From positions 1,798,001 to 1,862,000 of the forward strand of contig NZ_CP030082.1 in the NCBI RefSeq assembly GCF_006874645.1: DNA of 64,000 nt. The letters run 5' to 3'. Positions 47,942-57,140 of this stretch are shown one piece after another. The notes beneath the pieces are model-generated. The model was not told where the DNA came from and made no database searches. It saw only the letters and a program-made list of their open reading frames with translations. How positions within the stretch are numbered: position 1 is the stretch's first letter; each line of letters begins with the position of its first letter. Made by a program: the position numbers and the translations under genes. This DNA comes from Bdellovibrio sp. ZAP7. Its GTDB lineage: Bacteria > Bdellovibrionota > Bdellovibrionia > Bdellovibrionales > Bdellovibrionaceae.

Positions 47942-48315
47942 GTTCGTTCATTTGGAGTGGGAAGGCGGCAAAAGTCTCTTTTTCCAAACCATGAATAGCG
48001 ATTTTTTGCGACAAGTTTGTAGAGACTGTCTCGGATAAATCCAGGGAGGACCCACCCAAGTCGAGACAGACCATAGACTCCACCCAAACCCGAAAGAATT
48101 TTAAGTACCGCCGCAGATCGGTGATAGATCTTACCTGACTCATAGTAGATCACTGTATCCAGGTTCTCGCGATCTTGAGCGGGAAGAAGCGCCTCCGCCG
48201 TCGAACCTTGGAGTGGGGCGAACAAAAAACGATGCTGTGGATCGCGAGTAATGACAGCATCCACAAAGCCATTACAAAGATGGCAGACGCCGTCGAAAAA
48301 CACCACATTTCTCAT
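47926..48315 (-). CDS. DCC-family (DUF393) thiol-disulfide oxidoreductase-like protein
   Basis: 129 residues from ATG 48315, preceded by GGAAG; ATG 48336 is an alternative with a weaker site. The signature VVFFDGVCHLCNGFVDAV near the start is the family motif with two Cys in a CHLC arrangement, followed by FLFAPLQG and IYHRSAAVLKILSGLGG. DCC proteins are thioredoxin-like but their substrates are mostly unknown. Cytoplasmic. Confidence 0.9.
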   Translation of the reverse strand: MRNVVFFDGVCHLCNGFVDAVITRDPQHRFLFAPLQGSTAEALLPAQDRENLDTVIYYESGKIYHRSAAVLKILSGLGGVYGLSRLGWVLPGFIRDSLYKLVAKNRYSWFGKRDFCRLPTPNERTYLLP

Positions 48316-48392
48316 TTTTACATCTTCCTTTTCCATAGCAATCCCAGGCTACAATCATTATACTACTTAAACAAGCTGTGGGGGCCTCACGA

Positions 48393-49010
48393 ATGGAAGT
48401 ATTTTTGTTTCCTTTGGTCAATGTGACGTTGTTTCCGCATACGACCAAACCCCTAAATATTTTTGAGCCTCGATATCTGACCATGGTGAAAAATGCTGTG
48501 GCCAATAATATTCCGATCGCCATGGGTTATATCGAGGATCCATCCAAAGTTGCTCCGGTTCCTCCGGGTGAGCCAGTGCCTTTTGTCCGTGAAATCGCTG
48601 GCTACGGCTATGCCCAAATTATCGAAGAACGAGTGAATGGAACTCTTCTGGTCTTTTTGCAGGGGCAAGGCAAGTTACGTTTGAAACATACTGTGGATTA
48701 CAAAACTCCCTACATCGTTTGTCAGTCTGAAATCATTCCTGAGCAAACAATCGTCGATCCACATCACCTAGTGCGCCTGCATGCGCTTAATAAAGTTCTT
48801 ATTCGCTGGATTCACACACACATCCCAGATCCTGCTCAGCGGGACATGTTTTTGCGAAATCTAAATCGCCCCGAAGAAGTTGTGGGAGCCTTTGCCTCTT
48901 ACATGGTGCGCGATTACGACTTGCAGCAGATGGTGCTTGAGTACAACGATATTAACGAAAAGGTGGATTTTCTCCACCGTCTGACTGAATCAAATGAACT
49001 GACGACTTAA
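48393..49010 (+). CDS. LON N-terminal (substrate-binding) domain protein
   Basis: 205 residues from ATG 48393; a GTG at 48378 lies inside the likely ribosome site. The start VFLFPLVNVTLFPHTTKPLNIFEPRYLTMVKNAVA is the typical opening of a stand-alone Lon substrate-binding-like domain, followed by GYGYAQIIEERVNGTLLVFLQGQGK and a helical second half. The ATPase and protease parts of Lon are absent. Such proteins are of unknown function. Confidence 0.88.
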   Translation: MEVFLFPLVNVTLFPHTTKPLNIFEPRYLTMVKNAVANNIPIAMGYIEDPSKVAPVPPGEPVPFVREIAGYGYAQIIEERVNGTLLVFLQGQGKLRLKHTVDYKTPYIVCQSEIIPEQTIVDPHHLVRLHALNKVLIRWIHTHIPDPAQRDMFLRNLNRPEEVVGAFASYMVRDYDLQQMVLEYNDINEKVDFLHRLTESNELTT

Positions 49011-49013
49011 GGT

Positions 49014-49931
49014 TTAAGTCGTCGTCGGCGCAGGATTGCGCGTGAAGAAAACCCATTGAAGTAAAACCACCCAAATCACCTGCGCCAAGCAAAGGTGCGT
49101 GATTTTCATCCAGGTAGGCGCGTGTAAAAAGAGCGTGCTGAAGCCAAACAGAATTTGCACAATCAAGATCACACTCATCTGTACAGATTTTTTCTTTAGC
49201 AGAACGTTTTCCGTGGTCTGCGCTTTAAGCCAGAAAAACAAAGCCAGGCTTCCTGCCCCCACAACCGCAAGAACCGGGTGAAGTCCGCGCAGGCGAATTA
49301 GATAGTGAGAGTCTGAAGACAAATCCGCAAGCAAACCTTCCATAATATTATCAGTCGGGAACAGGGAATTTGAAAGGGCCGCCCAGGCACCGGTCGTACC
49401 AAGAGCTACGATAATCCAGGGAAGCAGTTTATACTTTTTGTAGTTCGCAAGGGGAGTCGGTGTCGTGTCATTCAAAGCGGCTGCTGCATAAGCCAAAGCC
49501 ACAGCCCCCGTTAACATAAATGAATTCACCTGATGCAGGGCCATCACGAAGGCACGATAAGGTGTATCGTTCGTTGTCACGAGTTTAAAAAGAACAAGCT
49601 TTGCTCCCAGGAGCGCTTCGGTGACCATGAAAATCAGCGTTGCCACGGCGGCTTTACGTGCAAAGTGACCGACTGGATAAAGTTTTCGCGCCATCCAGAA
49701 AAAGTAAATCACGACAAAACCATAAATACCCGACATCAGGCGATGACCATACTCGACCCAGGTTTTCCCGCGTTGGGCTTCAGGAATCAACTGGCCGTGG
49801 CATAGTGGCCACGTATCGCCACAACCGTCGCCAGAGTGAGAAATACGCACCCAAGCGCCCCACAGAATCACCAGAATCGTGTAAATCAAAAGCCCAAATG
49901 CAAGTTTCTTGTATTGAGTTCGTGTCATCAT
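49014..49931 (-). CDS. ctaA: Heme A synthase-like protein (CtaA/COX15 family)
   Basis: 305 residues from ATG 49931 (ATG 49928 equal; a TTG at 49967 would add a hydrophilic leader). Eight membrane helices. Family residues: WVRISHSGDGCGDTWPLCHG, EYGHRLMSG, a helix with MALHQVNSF, RGLHPVLA and a final KITHLCLAQVIW. The His residues in these helices bind heme. The enzyme oxidises heme O to heme A for aa3-type oxidases, implying aerobic respiration. It stands alone here. Confidence 0.9.
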   Translation of the reverse strand: MMTRTQYKKLAFGLLIYTILVILWGAWVRISHSGDGCGDTWPLCHGQLIPEAQRGKTWVEYGHRLMSGIYGFVVIYFFWMARKLYPVGHFARKAAVATLIFMVTEALLGAKLVLFKLVTTNDTPYRAFVMALHQVNSFMLTGAVALAYAAAALNDTTPTPLANYKKYKLLPWIIVALGTTGAWAALSNSLFPTDNIMEGLLADLSSDSHYLIRLRGLHPVLAVVGAGSLALFFWLKAQTTENVLLKKKSVQMSVILIVQILFGFSTLFLHAPTWMKITHLCLAQVIWVVLLQWVFFTRNPAPTTT

Positions 49932-49988
49932 GGGCAAAGGGCTATCACGGGCTTGAAACTCGGTCAATAAACGGCTCTAATAGACCGC

Positions 49989-50918
49989 ATGAGTAATCAA
50001 CATCACCATCATCATCACAGTCATAGCTCAGGCCATCATCACCATCACAGCCATGGAGCTGTCATCGGACGTATGCGCTTTGCATTCATTCTCAACCTGG
50101 GGTTTGCCTTGGTGGAGTTGGTGGGTGGCTATTTGACGAACTCCGTTGCAATCATGAGTGATGCTCTTCATGACTTTGGGGATGCGTTGGCGATGATTAT
50201 TGCTATTGTGATGGAGAAAGTTTCTCACAAAACCAGTGATCAGAAATTTTCCTATGGCTATCGTCGTTTTTCTGTTTTAGGCGCTGTTATTACGGGCATG
50301 GTGTTGATCATCGGCTCCGTTTTTATTTTGATTGAAGCGGTCCCTCGTCTTTTGAACCCGCAGCAGGTTCATGCTGATGGGATGTTGATTCTTGCGGTGT
50401 TCGGAGTGGCCATCAATGGTTTTGCGGCACTGCGAGTTTCCAAAGGCACTTCATTGAATGAACGCATGTTAATGTGGCACATGATCGAAGACGTTTTGGG
50501 TTGGGTTTTGGTTTTGATCGGCGCCTTGGTAATGAAGTTTTGGGATGTTCCTCAAGTGGATGCGGGACTTGCCGTGACATTGTCGCTGTGGATTTTATTT
50601 AACGTCTTTAAAAACCTGCGTGAAGCAATGAAGGTTTTCTTGATGGCTTCCCCAACGGGGGCCTCTGTTGAATCTGTCTCTGACAATATCAAAATGAACC
50701 CGCTTGTCGTGGATGTTCATCACGCGCATCTATGGTCTTTAGATGGAGAAAATCACGTTTTTACCGCTCACGTAGTTCTAAAAGGGGATGCAACTCCGGC
50801 CGATATGGAAGCTGTGAAACACCAGATTAAAAAACAAGTGAAAGAATTTGGGATCATAGAAGCGACTATTGAAACAGAACTTATGGGCGTTTCCTGTGTC
50901 GATCCTCATCACGCCTAG
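49989..50918 (+). CDS. Cation diffusion facilitator (zinc-type) with His-rich N terminus
   Basis: 309 residues. The N terminus is very His-rich (two HHHHH runs in the first 24 residues). Six helices follow: FALVELVGGYLTNSVAIMSDALHDFGDALAM carries the SDALHD metal site and MLMWHMIEDVLGWV the second site. The C-terminal domain has HHAHLWSLDGENHVFTAHVVL. This is the CzcD/ZitB type that exports zinc and related ions in exchange for protons. The ATG lies 57 bases from the divergent heme A synthase start. Confidence 0.93.
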   Translation: MSNQHHHHHHSHSSGHHHHHSHGAVIGRMRFAFILNLGFALVELVGGYLTNSVAIMSDALHDFGDALAMIIAIVMEKVSHKTSDQKFSYGYRRFSVLGAVITGMVLIIGSVFILIEAVPRLLNPQQVHADGMLILAVFGVAINGFAALRVSKGTSLNERMLMWHMIEDVLGWVLVLIGALVMKFWDVPQVDAGLAVTLSLWILFNVFKNLREAMKVFLMASPTGASVESVSDNIKMNPLVVDVHHAHLWSLDGENHVFTAHVVLKGDATPADMEAVKHQIKKQVKEFGIIEATIETELMGVSCVDPHHA

Positions 50919-51013
50919 GCTGAAACATTGTTCTCATTATATTCGGAACCTTCTATAAGGATCTGAAAAATCACGACAACTCGCGGATGTTCGTGGTGTC
51001 TTGTTTGTTTTGT

Positions 51014-51021
51014 TCCGATAA
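51014..51021 (+). promoter_or_regulatory. Sigma-28-like -10 element before set B
   Basis: TCCGATAA, 7 of 8 bases of the FliA -10 consensus, 23 bases before ATG 51044. A GTTTG sits upstream, but a -35 at standard spacing is poor. The support is the matching position of similar octamers before sets A and C. Confidence 0.45.
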
Positions 51022-51043
51022 GGAGCGATCAAACGAGGCTTCT

Positions 51044-54000
51044 ATGTCGGTGAAAAACAAGTCAGGGAACGCTATATTGCAGGTGCTTGCCGCGATCGTG
51101 GTTATGGGCATCAGTTTCTATTTCTTGTCGGCCTACGTAATCGCTCAACGAAAACAAATCGTAAAAACTAAAAATGTGGTGACGTTGAAATTCGCAGTGA
51201 ATAGTGCGATGGACTACGTCGTATTCGGTGTTCGTCAAAAGTATTGCTTCGACAACGGAACGATTTTGCAAAACATCGATGCTTGTAATTGGAAGCACGC
51301 AGGGAATGTTGAACGCCTGGTTATGTCAGATGAGCAACTTCAATCTTTAAGAGAGATGGTCGCAGCCGGTGCCAATATCGGACCGCATGATGCCGATATG
51401 AGTAAGCTGCGCCTGGATAAGATTGACCTGATGTTAAACTTTCCGGTCTCTCCAGCACATCCCTTGTTTCCGATCGTGGATGCTTTAAAAACAGTTGTGA
51501 ATGAAACAAACGGTCAAGTGATCAAGGTTAAAGGAATTCACATCGTACTTAATCGTCCTGAAAACAGTGGCTATTTACCCAAGGCAGGACGCGAAGTTTA
51601 CATAATGGCCGAAGCTTCGTTATTAGATGATGGCAACGAAGTGATCCAAGTGGGACGCGTACCTTTAAGTGTTCGATCACAGATTGCGATTTATCCCCGG
51701 GAAATGGGTTCCTTCGCTTTGGTGCTGCCTAAGGATCTTCATATGGATCAGTCGTGGAATGCATCTACGACAAACGGCGACGTGATTCTTCACAAGTTTA
51801 ATGACCGAGCCTCACTCGGTACAAGCACGGGGCTTGTCTTTAATAGTCCGGTGTTTGTGAACGGTAACATCTATTTACCGAATGACACCGGAGATGCAGG
51901 GACTTCGAACTATGCTGCGGTTACATTTGCAGACCGAGTTTATATGGGGAATGGGTGGATATTAAAGTCCGACGGAAATCCCTATGCTCCTGCGACCCTG
52001 GGTGGCTTGCCAGACCGGTATTGGTCGGACTCTCGCGTGTTTGGTGGTTTTTTAAATGGAATTGAAAATGACGGAAGTTCTGATGCCGGATTGGAAGTGA
52101 TGTCTGGGCAAGTGAGTAATTTGCCCGCCGGCGATTTTGACTGGAATCGTATTTGTGCCGATTATAATAAAAAGACAGTCGACATTGGCACCATGAAAGT
52201 TTCTAAGATCAAAGCAAAAATGGTTGATGATTCAACTGACGGTTCCACGCAAAAATCCAAATATAAAATTACTTTGAGTAACTATAATCAGTACTATCCG
52301 CAAAAAAATCCGATTCCAGCTCCGAATGTTGAAAAGTGGAAGCCGGGGACAGCCTCTGTCACGAATATTAATAAGTATGGTGATGCAACGACCACGGGGG
52401 CAGTAACTTCCATCATTCTGGCCTACGGGATTGGATCAGACTATCGCGAAGTGATATTTGATATGACGAAATACGGGACAGCTGTTTTGCAGCCGCAGGT
52501 TGTAAATGAAGATCGTCGTAAAAATTTGGAAGCGGCTCTTAAAGAAGCTAACGATACGATCAATAAGTCCTCTGACAAAACGAATGCTCTGCAATCTGAT
52601 TTAAATAAATCGAATACTGATTTAGCCGCTGCAAATACAGATTTAGCAAAAAAGAAAGATGAATTGAATGCAGAATTGGCAAAACCAGTTTACGCAAGCC
52701 CTTCTCCGAGTCCGACCGTAAGTCCAAGCCCCACGGCAAGTCCGAGTGCCAGCCCAACTGTGAGTCCTTCTCCGACGGCTTCACCATCTGTATCTCCGAC
52801 CGTATCTCCTTCGGTAACTCCGACAGCGTCGGCCAGTGTGACTCCTTCACCATCAGCGACAACAAGTCCTTCTCCAAGTCCTTCTCCAACTCCAACTCCG
52901 ACAGCAACCGTGGGAGATCCATCCCTGTATCAAAATCCTGATACGATAGCTAAGCTGAACCAGGAGATCGATGCTTTAAACAAAAAGATCAATGATCTGC
53001 AGGCGCATATTGCTGATTTAAAAAATGTTCAGATTCCAGCGAATGATAAAAACAATTCGGAAGCAAAGGCCACTGTGTCTTCAGCTACAGCGGCCCTGGC
53101 CGATTATCAGCAAATGATCGACAATCCTCCGAAATTTACGATTGAGATGGATGCGATGAAAACGGGAAGTGGTCGTGAATATCTGGACCGCGCCTATTTA
53201 TCTGTGAACCTAACAAATGCAGCTAACTTACGCGACACTGATGGAAATAAGATCACCGTTTTTTCGGTCCGTTTTAAAGCCTATGATGGAACTTATTGGA
53301 ATAGTATACCGGTTGCGCCCGATGCAAACAGCCCCACGCATTTGCTTGGTTATCTCAATTATTCTATTGATAGTGCTGGTAATATCACAAGACCTTCGGG
53401 GCTTTCTGCCACAGCTAACACCTCTGGCACAGAAGAAGATGAGTCCGGTAATTCAACCGACATTGCGCAAGCCTGTGAAGATTTTTACGACAACATGAAC
53501 TCTCAATCCTTCGGAGCCGCAAACTGGGGAACAAGCTTTGCCGGAGGTACACGTTCTTCATGGAATTTTGCGGGTGTTGATAGTTCCGTTCCTAAAGAAA
53601 AGGGACACGAAAGTGAACCGATCTTGGAAGAAAGAATATTTAATTCAGACAGTACTGAATTCTTAGTGAATTCCATCGTTGGAAATTGTGTCATTAAAGC
53701 CGGTACAAACTTTGTCACGGGTTTTTATACTTGTGACAATTTGACTATCGAGGGTGGACGTACGAAGCCTCTGACAATCATTGGGACTTTTATCATTGGT
53801 AAGACTTTGAAAATCAATGAACAGGCCATTCGTATCGGAATTCAGTGGAGTAGCATTTATCATCCGCAATCTACGCGTATCTTGCGTTCACGAAAAATTT
53901 TGAAACCCATGACTGAGCCAGATAACGTCGCGAAGTGTGATAATTTACCATCTCCCATTTGGCATCCCATTCCTTCCATTCAAGAAACTGCAGATCGCAT

Positions 54001-54169
54001 GGCTTGTAACGTGATCAGTCTGCGTGCGAAGGCGGATCCTTTCAAGTGGACGGCGGTGGATCCTGATTGTGGAGTGGATCCGGCAAAACAACAGACAGTT
54101 CCAACATGCAAACGTCGTATTATTCGTTATTTCGTGGTTGAGCAATCCAGAGAAGGGTTGGGAATGTAA
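51044..54169 (+). CDS. Large GspK/PilX-like prepilin protein, set B
   Basis: 1041 residues from ATG 51044 with GAGG 5 bases before it. A short leader ends in KNKSG, then [24 protein letters not shown], with Gly -1 but Gln at +5 instead of Glu. The body (to about 487) matches sets A and C. A predicted helix (about 488-549), a Pro/Ser/Thr/Ala-rich run (about 552-623) and a second helix (about 629-694) follow, then a conserved C-terminal region ([47 protein letters not shown]). Proposed: tip subunit of a pilus-like complex, exposed outside and possibly adhesive. It overlaps the next gene by one base. Confidence 0.8.
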   Translation: MSVKNKSGNAILQVLAAIVVMGISFYFLSAYVIAQRKQIVKTKNVVTLKFAVNSAMDYVVFGVRQKYCFDNGTILQNIDACNWKHAGNVERLVMSDEQLQSLREMVAAGANIGPHDADMSKLRLDKIDLMLNFPVSPAHPLFPIVDALKTVVNETNGQVIKVKGIHIVLNRPENSGYLPKAGREVYIMAEASLLDDGNEVIQVGRVPLSVRSQIAIYPREMGSFALVLPKDLHMDQSWNASTTNGDVILHKFNDRASLGTSTGLVFNSPVFVNGNIYLPNDTGDAGTSNYAAVTFADRVYMGNGWILKSDGNPYAPATLGGLPDRYWSDSRVFGGFLNGIENDGSSDAGLEVMSGQVSNLPAGDFDWNRICADYNKKTVDIGTMKVSKIKAKMVDDSTDGSTQKSKYKITLSNYNQYYPQKNPIPAPNVEKWKPGTASVTNINKYGDATTTGAVTSIILAYGIGSDYREVIFDMTKYGTAVLQPQVVNEDRRKNLEAALKEANDTINKSSDKTNALQSDLNKSNTDLAAANTDLAKKKDELNAELAKPVYASPSPSPTVSPSPTASPSASPTVSPSPTASPSVSPTVSPSVTPTASASVTPSPSATTSPSPSPSPTPTPTATVGDPSLYQNPDTIAKLNQEIDALNKKINDLQAHIADLKNVQIPANDKNNSEAKATVSSATAALADYQQMIDNPPKFTIEMDAMKTGSGREYLDRAYLSVNLTNAANLRDTDGNKITVFSVRFKAYDGTYWNSIPVAPDANSPTHLLGYLNYSIDSAGNITRPSGLSATANTSGTEEDESGNSTDIAQACEDFYDNMNSQSFGAANWGTSFAGGTRSSWNFAGVDSSVPKEKGHESEPILEERIFNSDSTEFLVNSIVGNCVIKAGTNFVTGFYTCDNLTIEGGRTKPLTIIGTFIIGKTLKINEQAIRIGIQWSSIYHPQSTRILRSRKILKPMTEPDNVAKCDNLPSPIWHPIPSIQETADRMACNVISLRAKADPFKWTAVDPDCGVDPAKQQTVPTCKRRIIRYFVVEQSREGLGM
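52697..52913 (+). repeat. Pro/Ser/Thr/Ala-rich coding micro-repeat, set B
   Basis: Short degenerate DNA repeats of the type TCTCCGAGTCCG or ACTCCGACAGC encode about 72 residues of almost only Pro, Ser, Thr, Ala and Val (for example [13 protein letters not shown]). It is flanked by two helical segments and is absent from set A. Such repeats can change length by slippage. Confidence 0.85.
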
Positions 54170-54618
54170 TGAAAAAACTTAATTCTCGGGGACAAACAAT
54201 AGTTGAATCTCTGGTGGCGTTGGGATTGATTTCCTTTATCGGTCTTATCTTTTTTGGTGGTTTGGTGCAGCTTCGTAAAACGACGTCTGATAGTTTGCTG
54301 GATTCCGCTACGGATAGGCAGATTGCTGATATCGCTGAAAACATCAAGGCGGGCGTACAAAAGTACCAGGTGAATTTCAATCTTGATAAAGCAGCGCTAG
54401 AAACTTTATTAAAGCCGGAAAATCTTCCCATGGTGTGGGATGTCGGTGTGGTGGCTGAAAAAGGTCAGTGTGATCGATGTCAGGGAACCTATGGGTATGT
54501 CATTCAGCCTTTCGACAAGTATCGGGGTCTTTACATGGTGACCCTTCGTCTTTCACATAAAAGCTGGCTCCCGCATGAGACCTATCGTGACTACAACTTT
54601 ATAGTGAGTGCGAAGTGA
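54169..54618 (+). CDS. GspI/PilV-like prepilin, set B
   Basis: 149 residues. The leader MKKLNSRG precedes QTIVESLVALGLISFIGLIFFGGL, giving Gly -1 and Glu +5. The short globular part has a CDRCQGTYGYV motif, probably a disulfide, and ends NFIVSAK. The start overlaps the large protein's stop by one base, so the subunits are made together. It is close to the set C counterpart (60251-60709) over its whole length. Confidence 0.87.
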   Translation: MKKLNSRGQTIVESLVALGLISFIGLIFFGGLVQLRKTTSDSLLDSATDRQIADIAENIKAGVQKYQVNFNLDKAALETLLKPENLPMVWDVGVVAEKGQCDRCQGTYGYVIQPFDKYRGLYMVTLRLSHKSWLPHETYRDYNFIVSAK

Positions 54619-55616
54619 TGTTTAGAAATCAAAAAGGCTTAACTTTAGTGGAAATGATGCTCGGGATCGGTTTATTCGCGATCGTGATTTCTATTATTGT
54701 TTCAGTTCAGGTGAAAATGTCTCAACAACAGGTCGAGATGATTAGAAAACTGGATGATTCCGTTGATCAGCATTTGGCTGAAAGGATCCTATTCAAAGAT
54801 TTAAGTGGCATCGATATTTCCTACAATAATCTTATCGTTAAAGACGACCATGGAAATAACTTTTATGATTTTTATCCCGATATCACAGAGAACATTTTAA
54901 AAGTTCGGGCCGATCGCGAATTGAATTTAAAGCTAGGTGGGAAGGATTCATTTTTCGTTTTCTCTCAAAATTCAGCGGCAGGCCCACTTTTAACCTATGA
55001 CCCTATGTGGGCCTATGATGTCGGTCCAGAACCCGCAGATCCAAATACTCCAGCAACACTGGAATTCAATGGTGAAAAAAATAGGAAATGGATTTCAAAT
55101 GAAAGTAATGGCGGTCGTCCTGGCTTTTGGAAAGTCGGGCACCTTTTGTTTTATGATACTCCCAGCCGTATTCGTCCCAGTGTTGGGGATGTCATTGATA
55201 AAACGATTCCACCACGAAGTTCATTTTATTTGGGCGCTGTTATTTCTGGAAGCGATCTTTTACAAAATGTTTCAGGTGAGGCTGCAGGGCTTTTTAATAT
55301 GACTGAACCAGACAGCGGGGATGCGATCCCGAGCCTTGACGGTTTTTTAAGAAATGTACCTTCTGTGGGGGGCGGTCAGACGGTGGTGCGTGTGCGTGCT
55401 GCTAGACTTGTAAAGTATTACATCGAACCTGATACGAAAAAAAATGCAGATCTTTATAAGCTTGCTCCAGCGAATTTTTTTATGGCGGAGTATCGCGATG
55501 GTCAGTTTGAAAAGCCCACATTGCTTGCTGACGGTGTGGGGCGAGTTTTGTTTCGTCGTGATTCAGTGGTCAAAAAAATGATTTACTTCAAAATTGAAAA
55601 AGCAGAGTTGAAATAG
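54615..55616 (+). CDS. GspJ/PilW-like prepilin, set B
   Basis: 333 residues from GTG 54615; ATG 54618 is an equal alternative. The leader ends RNQKG, then LTLVEMMLGIGLFAIVISIIVS, with Glu +5. The globular domain includes GNNFYDFYPDITENIL, RKWISNESNGGRPGFWK, LLFYDTPSRIRPS, PSVGGGQTVVRVR and VLFRRDSV near the end. It matches the set C protein closely and set A more weakly. It overlaps the preceding gene by four bases. Expected to be cleaved by a prepilin peptidase and assembled with its two partners. Confidence 0.87.
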   Translation: MMFRNQKGLTLVEMMLGIGLFAIVISIIVSVQVKMSQQQVEMIRKLDDSVDQHLAERILFKDLSGIDISYNNLIVKDDHGNNFYDFYPDITENILKVRADRELNLKLGGKDSFFVFSQNSAAGPLLTYDPMWAYDVGPEPADPNTPATLEFNGEKNRKWISNESNGGRPGFWKVGHLLFYDTPSRIRPSVGDVIDKTIPPRSSFYLGAVISGSDLLQNVSGEAAGLFNMTEPDSGDAIPSLDGFLRNVPSVGGGQTVVRVRAARLVKYYIEPDTKKNADLYKLAPANFFMAEYRDGQFEKPTLLADGVGRVLFRRDSVVKKMIYFKIEKAELK

Positions 55617-55662
55617 AATGAATTTGGATAGTTCAGGACGTTTTTTGCGCAAGGGGAGCGTT

Positions 55663-56934
55663 ATGAAAAAAAGTATTTGCTTGATAGCTATCGTCGCGTG
55701 GTATTCCGCAGTTGCTCACGCTGATCAAGCGTCCGTGGTGACGGTCGGTAAAGACGTACCTATGGCGGTCAACTCTGTTTCCACTGGTGAATCCCTATCG
55801 GGTGCTCCAGCCTCTGGAACAGTGACTCGTTCGGGAAAAAGCACCATGACAGTTCGCTTGATCAACTCCTGCTTTGCAACGAATTTGCGGGCGGTTTCAA
55901 ATCCGTTGGCGAAAAGCTCGCTGATTAATGCTGATATCGATATCATGGTGGGTGGTACCAAGTACCATCTGTTTGCAGAATATCCCGCTGCCCTCGTGGG
56001 TGCTGGCGGAAGTGGTGTTCCAGCTTCTGGGACCGTGTCGAACTTTAATGCTTCTAAAGCCAGTGTCGATCCTGTCGGGGGGACCGTTTCGGCGTTTGGT
56101 AATATTGTCGAATTCAGAACGAAAATACCTACGGCGGTTACCGTTGATAATGAAGCTAATATCACGATTTCGAAAGATTCAGTTTCTTTAGGAAAGATGT
56201 CTTTCCTGCAAACGGTTCAAGACTGCAATGCGGGACCTGTGTTTGGTGATTATGGTTGGTCATCTAAAATGCCGACTTATAAATGTGGTGCATTCATGGG
56301 GAAAGACGGGGATATAACCGCAACATTTGGTGGTTTTAACGTTGCTCCCGACCGTTCCTTGGTTGAACTTTTCATCAGCTTTCCGGGCGAGACGGGTTTT
56401 TGTGGAGGGTTCTGGTCACCGTTGATGGTATTCTTTGATGATAAACTTCCTAAGTTTAATACTCTTTCTGATTTCCCTTTAAACCCAGGGGGAAAAGTCT
56501 ATTGGCCAGATGCAAAGAGCCCTGGATTTTTTCTGGCGATGGATCGCGATCGCAACGGAAAGATCGATCAAAAGGATGAACTTTTTGGTGATAACAATTC
56601 GGCTATTAATGGCTTTGAGTCTTTGAAGAAACTCGATAGCAATCATGATGGTTTCATTGATGCTAAAGACAAAGACTTTGCAAAATTAGTCTTATGGAAT
56701 GACGAAAATGCAGATGGTATCAGTCAACCTCGGGAACTGACAAAAGCAGGATTGAAACTTACTAGAATTTCTTTGAAATACCGTGTGAGTGCAGAAAGTT
56801 TAGGAAACGCGGAAATTCGCGAGCGTGCAAAGTTCTGGTACACCGATTCGAAAGGAAAGGTGCGCGCGGGTAATATTTATGACATTTGGCTTGCACCTCA
56901 TATTCCGAGCCGTCTTGCAGAAACGAAATTATGA
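55663..56934 (+). CDS. Secreted EF-hand-like calcium-loop protein, set B
   Basis: 423 residues from ATG 55663, which has AAGGGGAG upstream and gives the same length as the set C protein; a frame open from 55618 adds a leader. The signal peptide ends near AVAHA. Shared N-terminal text with set C is VPMAVNSVSTGES, GAPASGTVTRSG, then CFATNLRAVSNPLAKSSL. Three calcium loops start near residues 294, 325 and 347 (DRDRNGKIDQKDELFGD, DSNHDGFIDAKD, DENADGISQPREL). It should act outside the cytoplasm, probably with the pilin-like subunits encoded just before it. Confidence 0.83.
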   Translation: MKKSICLIAIVAWYSAVAHADQASVVTVGKDVPMAVNSVSTGESLSGAPASGTVTRSGKSTMTVRLINSCFATNLRAVSNPLAKSSLINADIDIMVGGTKYHLFAEYPAALVGAGGSGVPASGTVSNFNASKASVDPVGGTVSAFGNIVEFRTKIPTAVTVDNEANITISKDSVSLGKMSFLQTVQDCNAGPVFGDYGWSSKMPTYKCGAFMGKDGDITATFGGFNVAPDRSLVELFISFPGETGFCGGFWSPLMVFFDDKLPKFNTLSDFPLNPGGKVYWPDAKSPGFFLAMDRDRNGKIDQKDELFGDNNSAINGFESLKKLDSNHDGFIDAKDKDFAKLVLWNDENADGISQPRELTKAGLKLTRISLKYRVSAESLGNAEIRERAKFWYTDSKGKVRAGNIYDIWLAPHIPSRLAETKL

Positions 56935-57140
56935 GATGACAGGTCTCATGAAGAGACGTTTCCTATATTAGGATTTCAGTGCAAATTTTGAAATGTCTTT
57001 AAATGAAACAGAAGGACGTTTTTATTGATACAAAAGTGCGCAGATACTTAGCGTAATTACCTAAAATTCCTTGAAAAGTCCGGTTGTTCCATAAGGTTTG
57101 TCGGGTTCTTTACCGATAAGTTCTCACAGGAGCCATCGGT
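56935..57140. other. Intergenic region between sets B and C, 206 bases
   Basis: Holds a weak hairpin straddling the set B stop (ATGAGA 56931-56936 with TCTCAT 56944-56949, no T tract) and the sigma-28-like promoter of set C at 57092-57119. No small gene is seen. Confidence 0.55.
57092..57119 (+). promoter_or_regulatory. Sigma-28 (FliA)-like promoter of set C
   Basis: TAAGGTTT (57092-57099), 12-base spacer, ACCGATAA (57112-57119). The consensus is TAAAGTTT, 11 bases, GCCGATAA, so each element matches 7 of 8 with one extra spacer base. The start codon is 22 bases further on, preceded by AGGAG. Confidence 0.6.

Noticed and set aside
52560-52922. Minus-strand open frame across the set B micro-repeat
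   Set aside because: Shadow of the Pro/Ser/Thr coding run; no start signal and a Leu/Ser/Glu-only composition.
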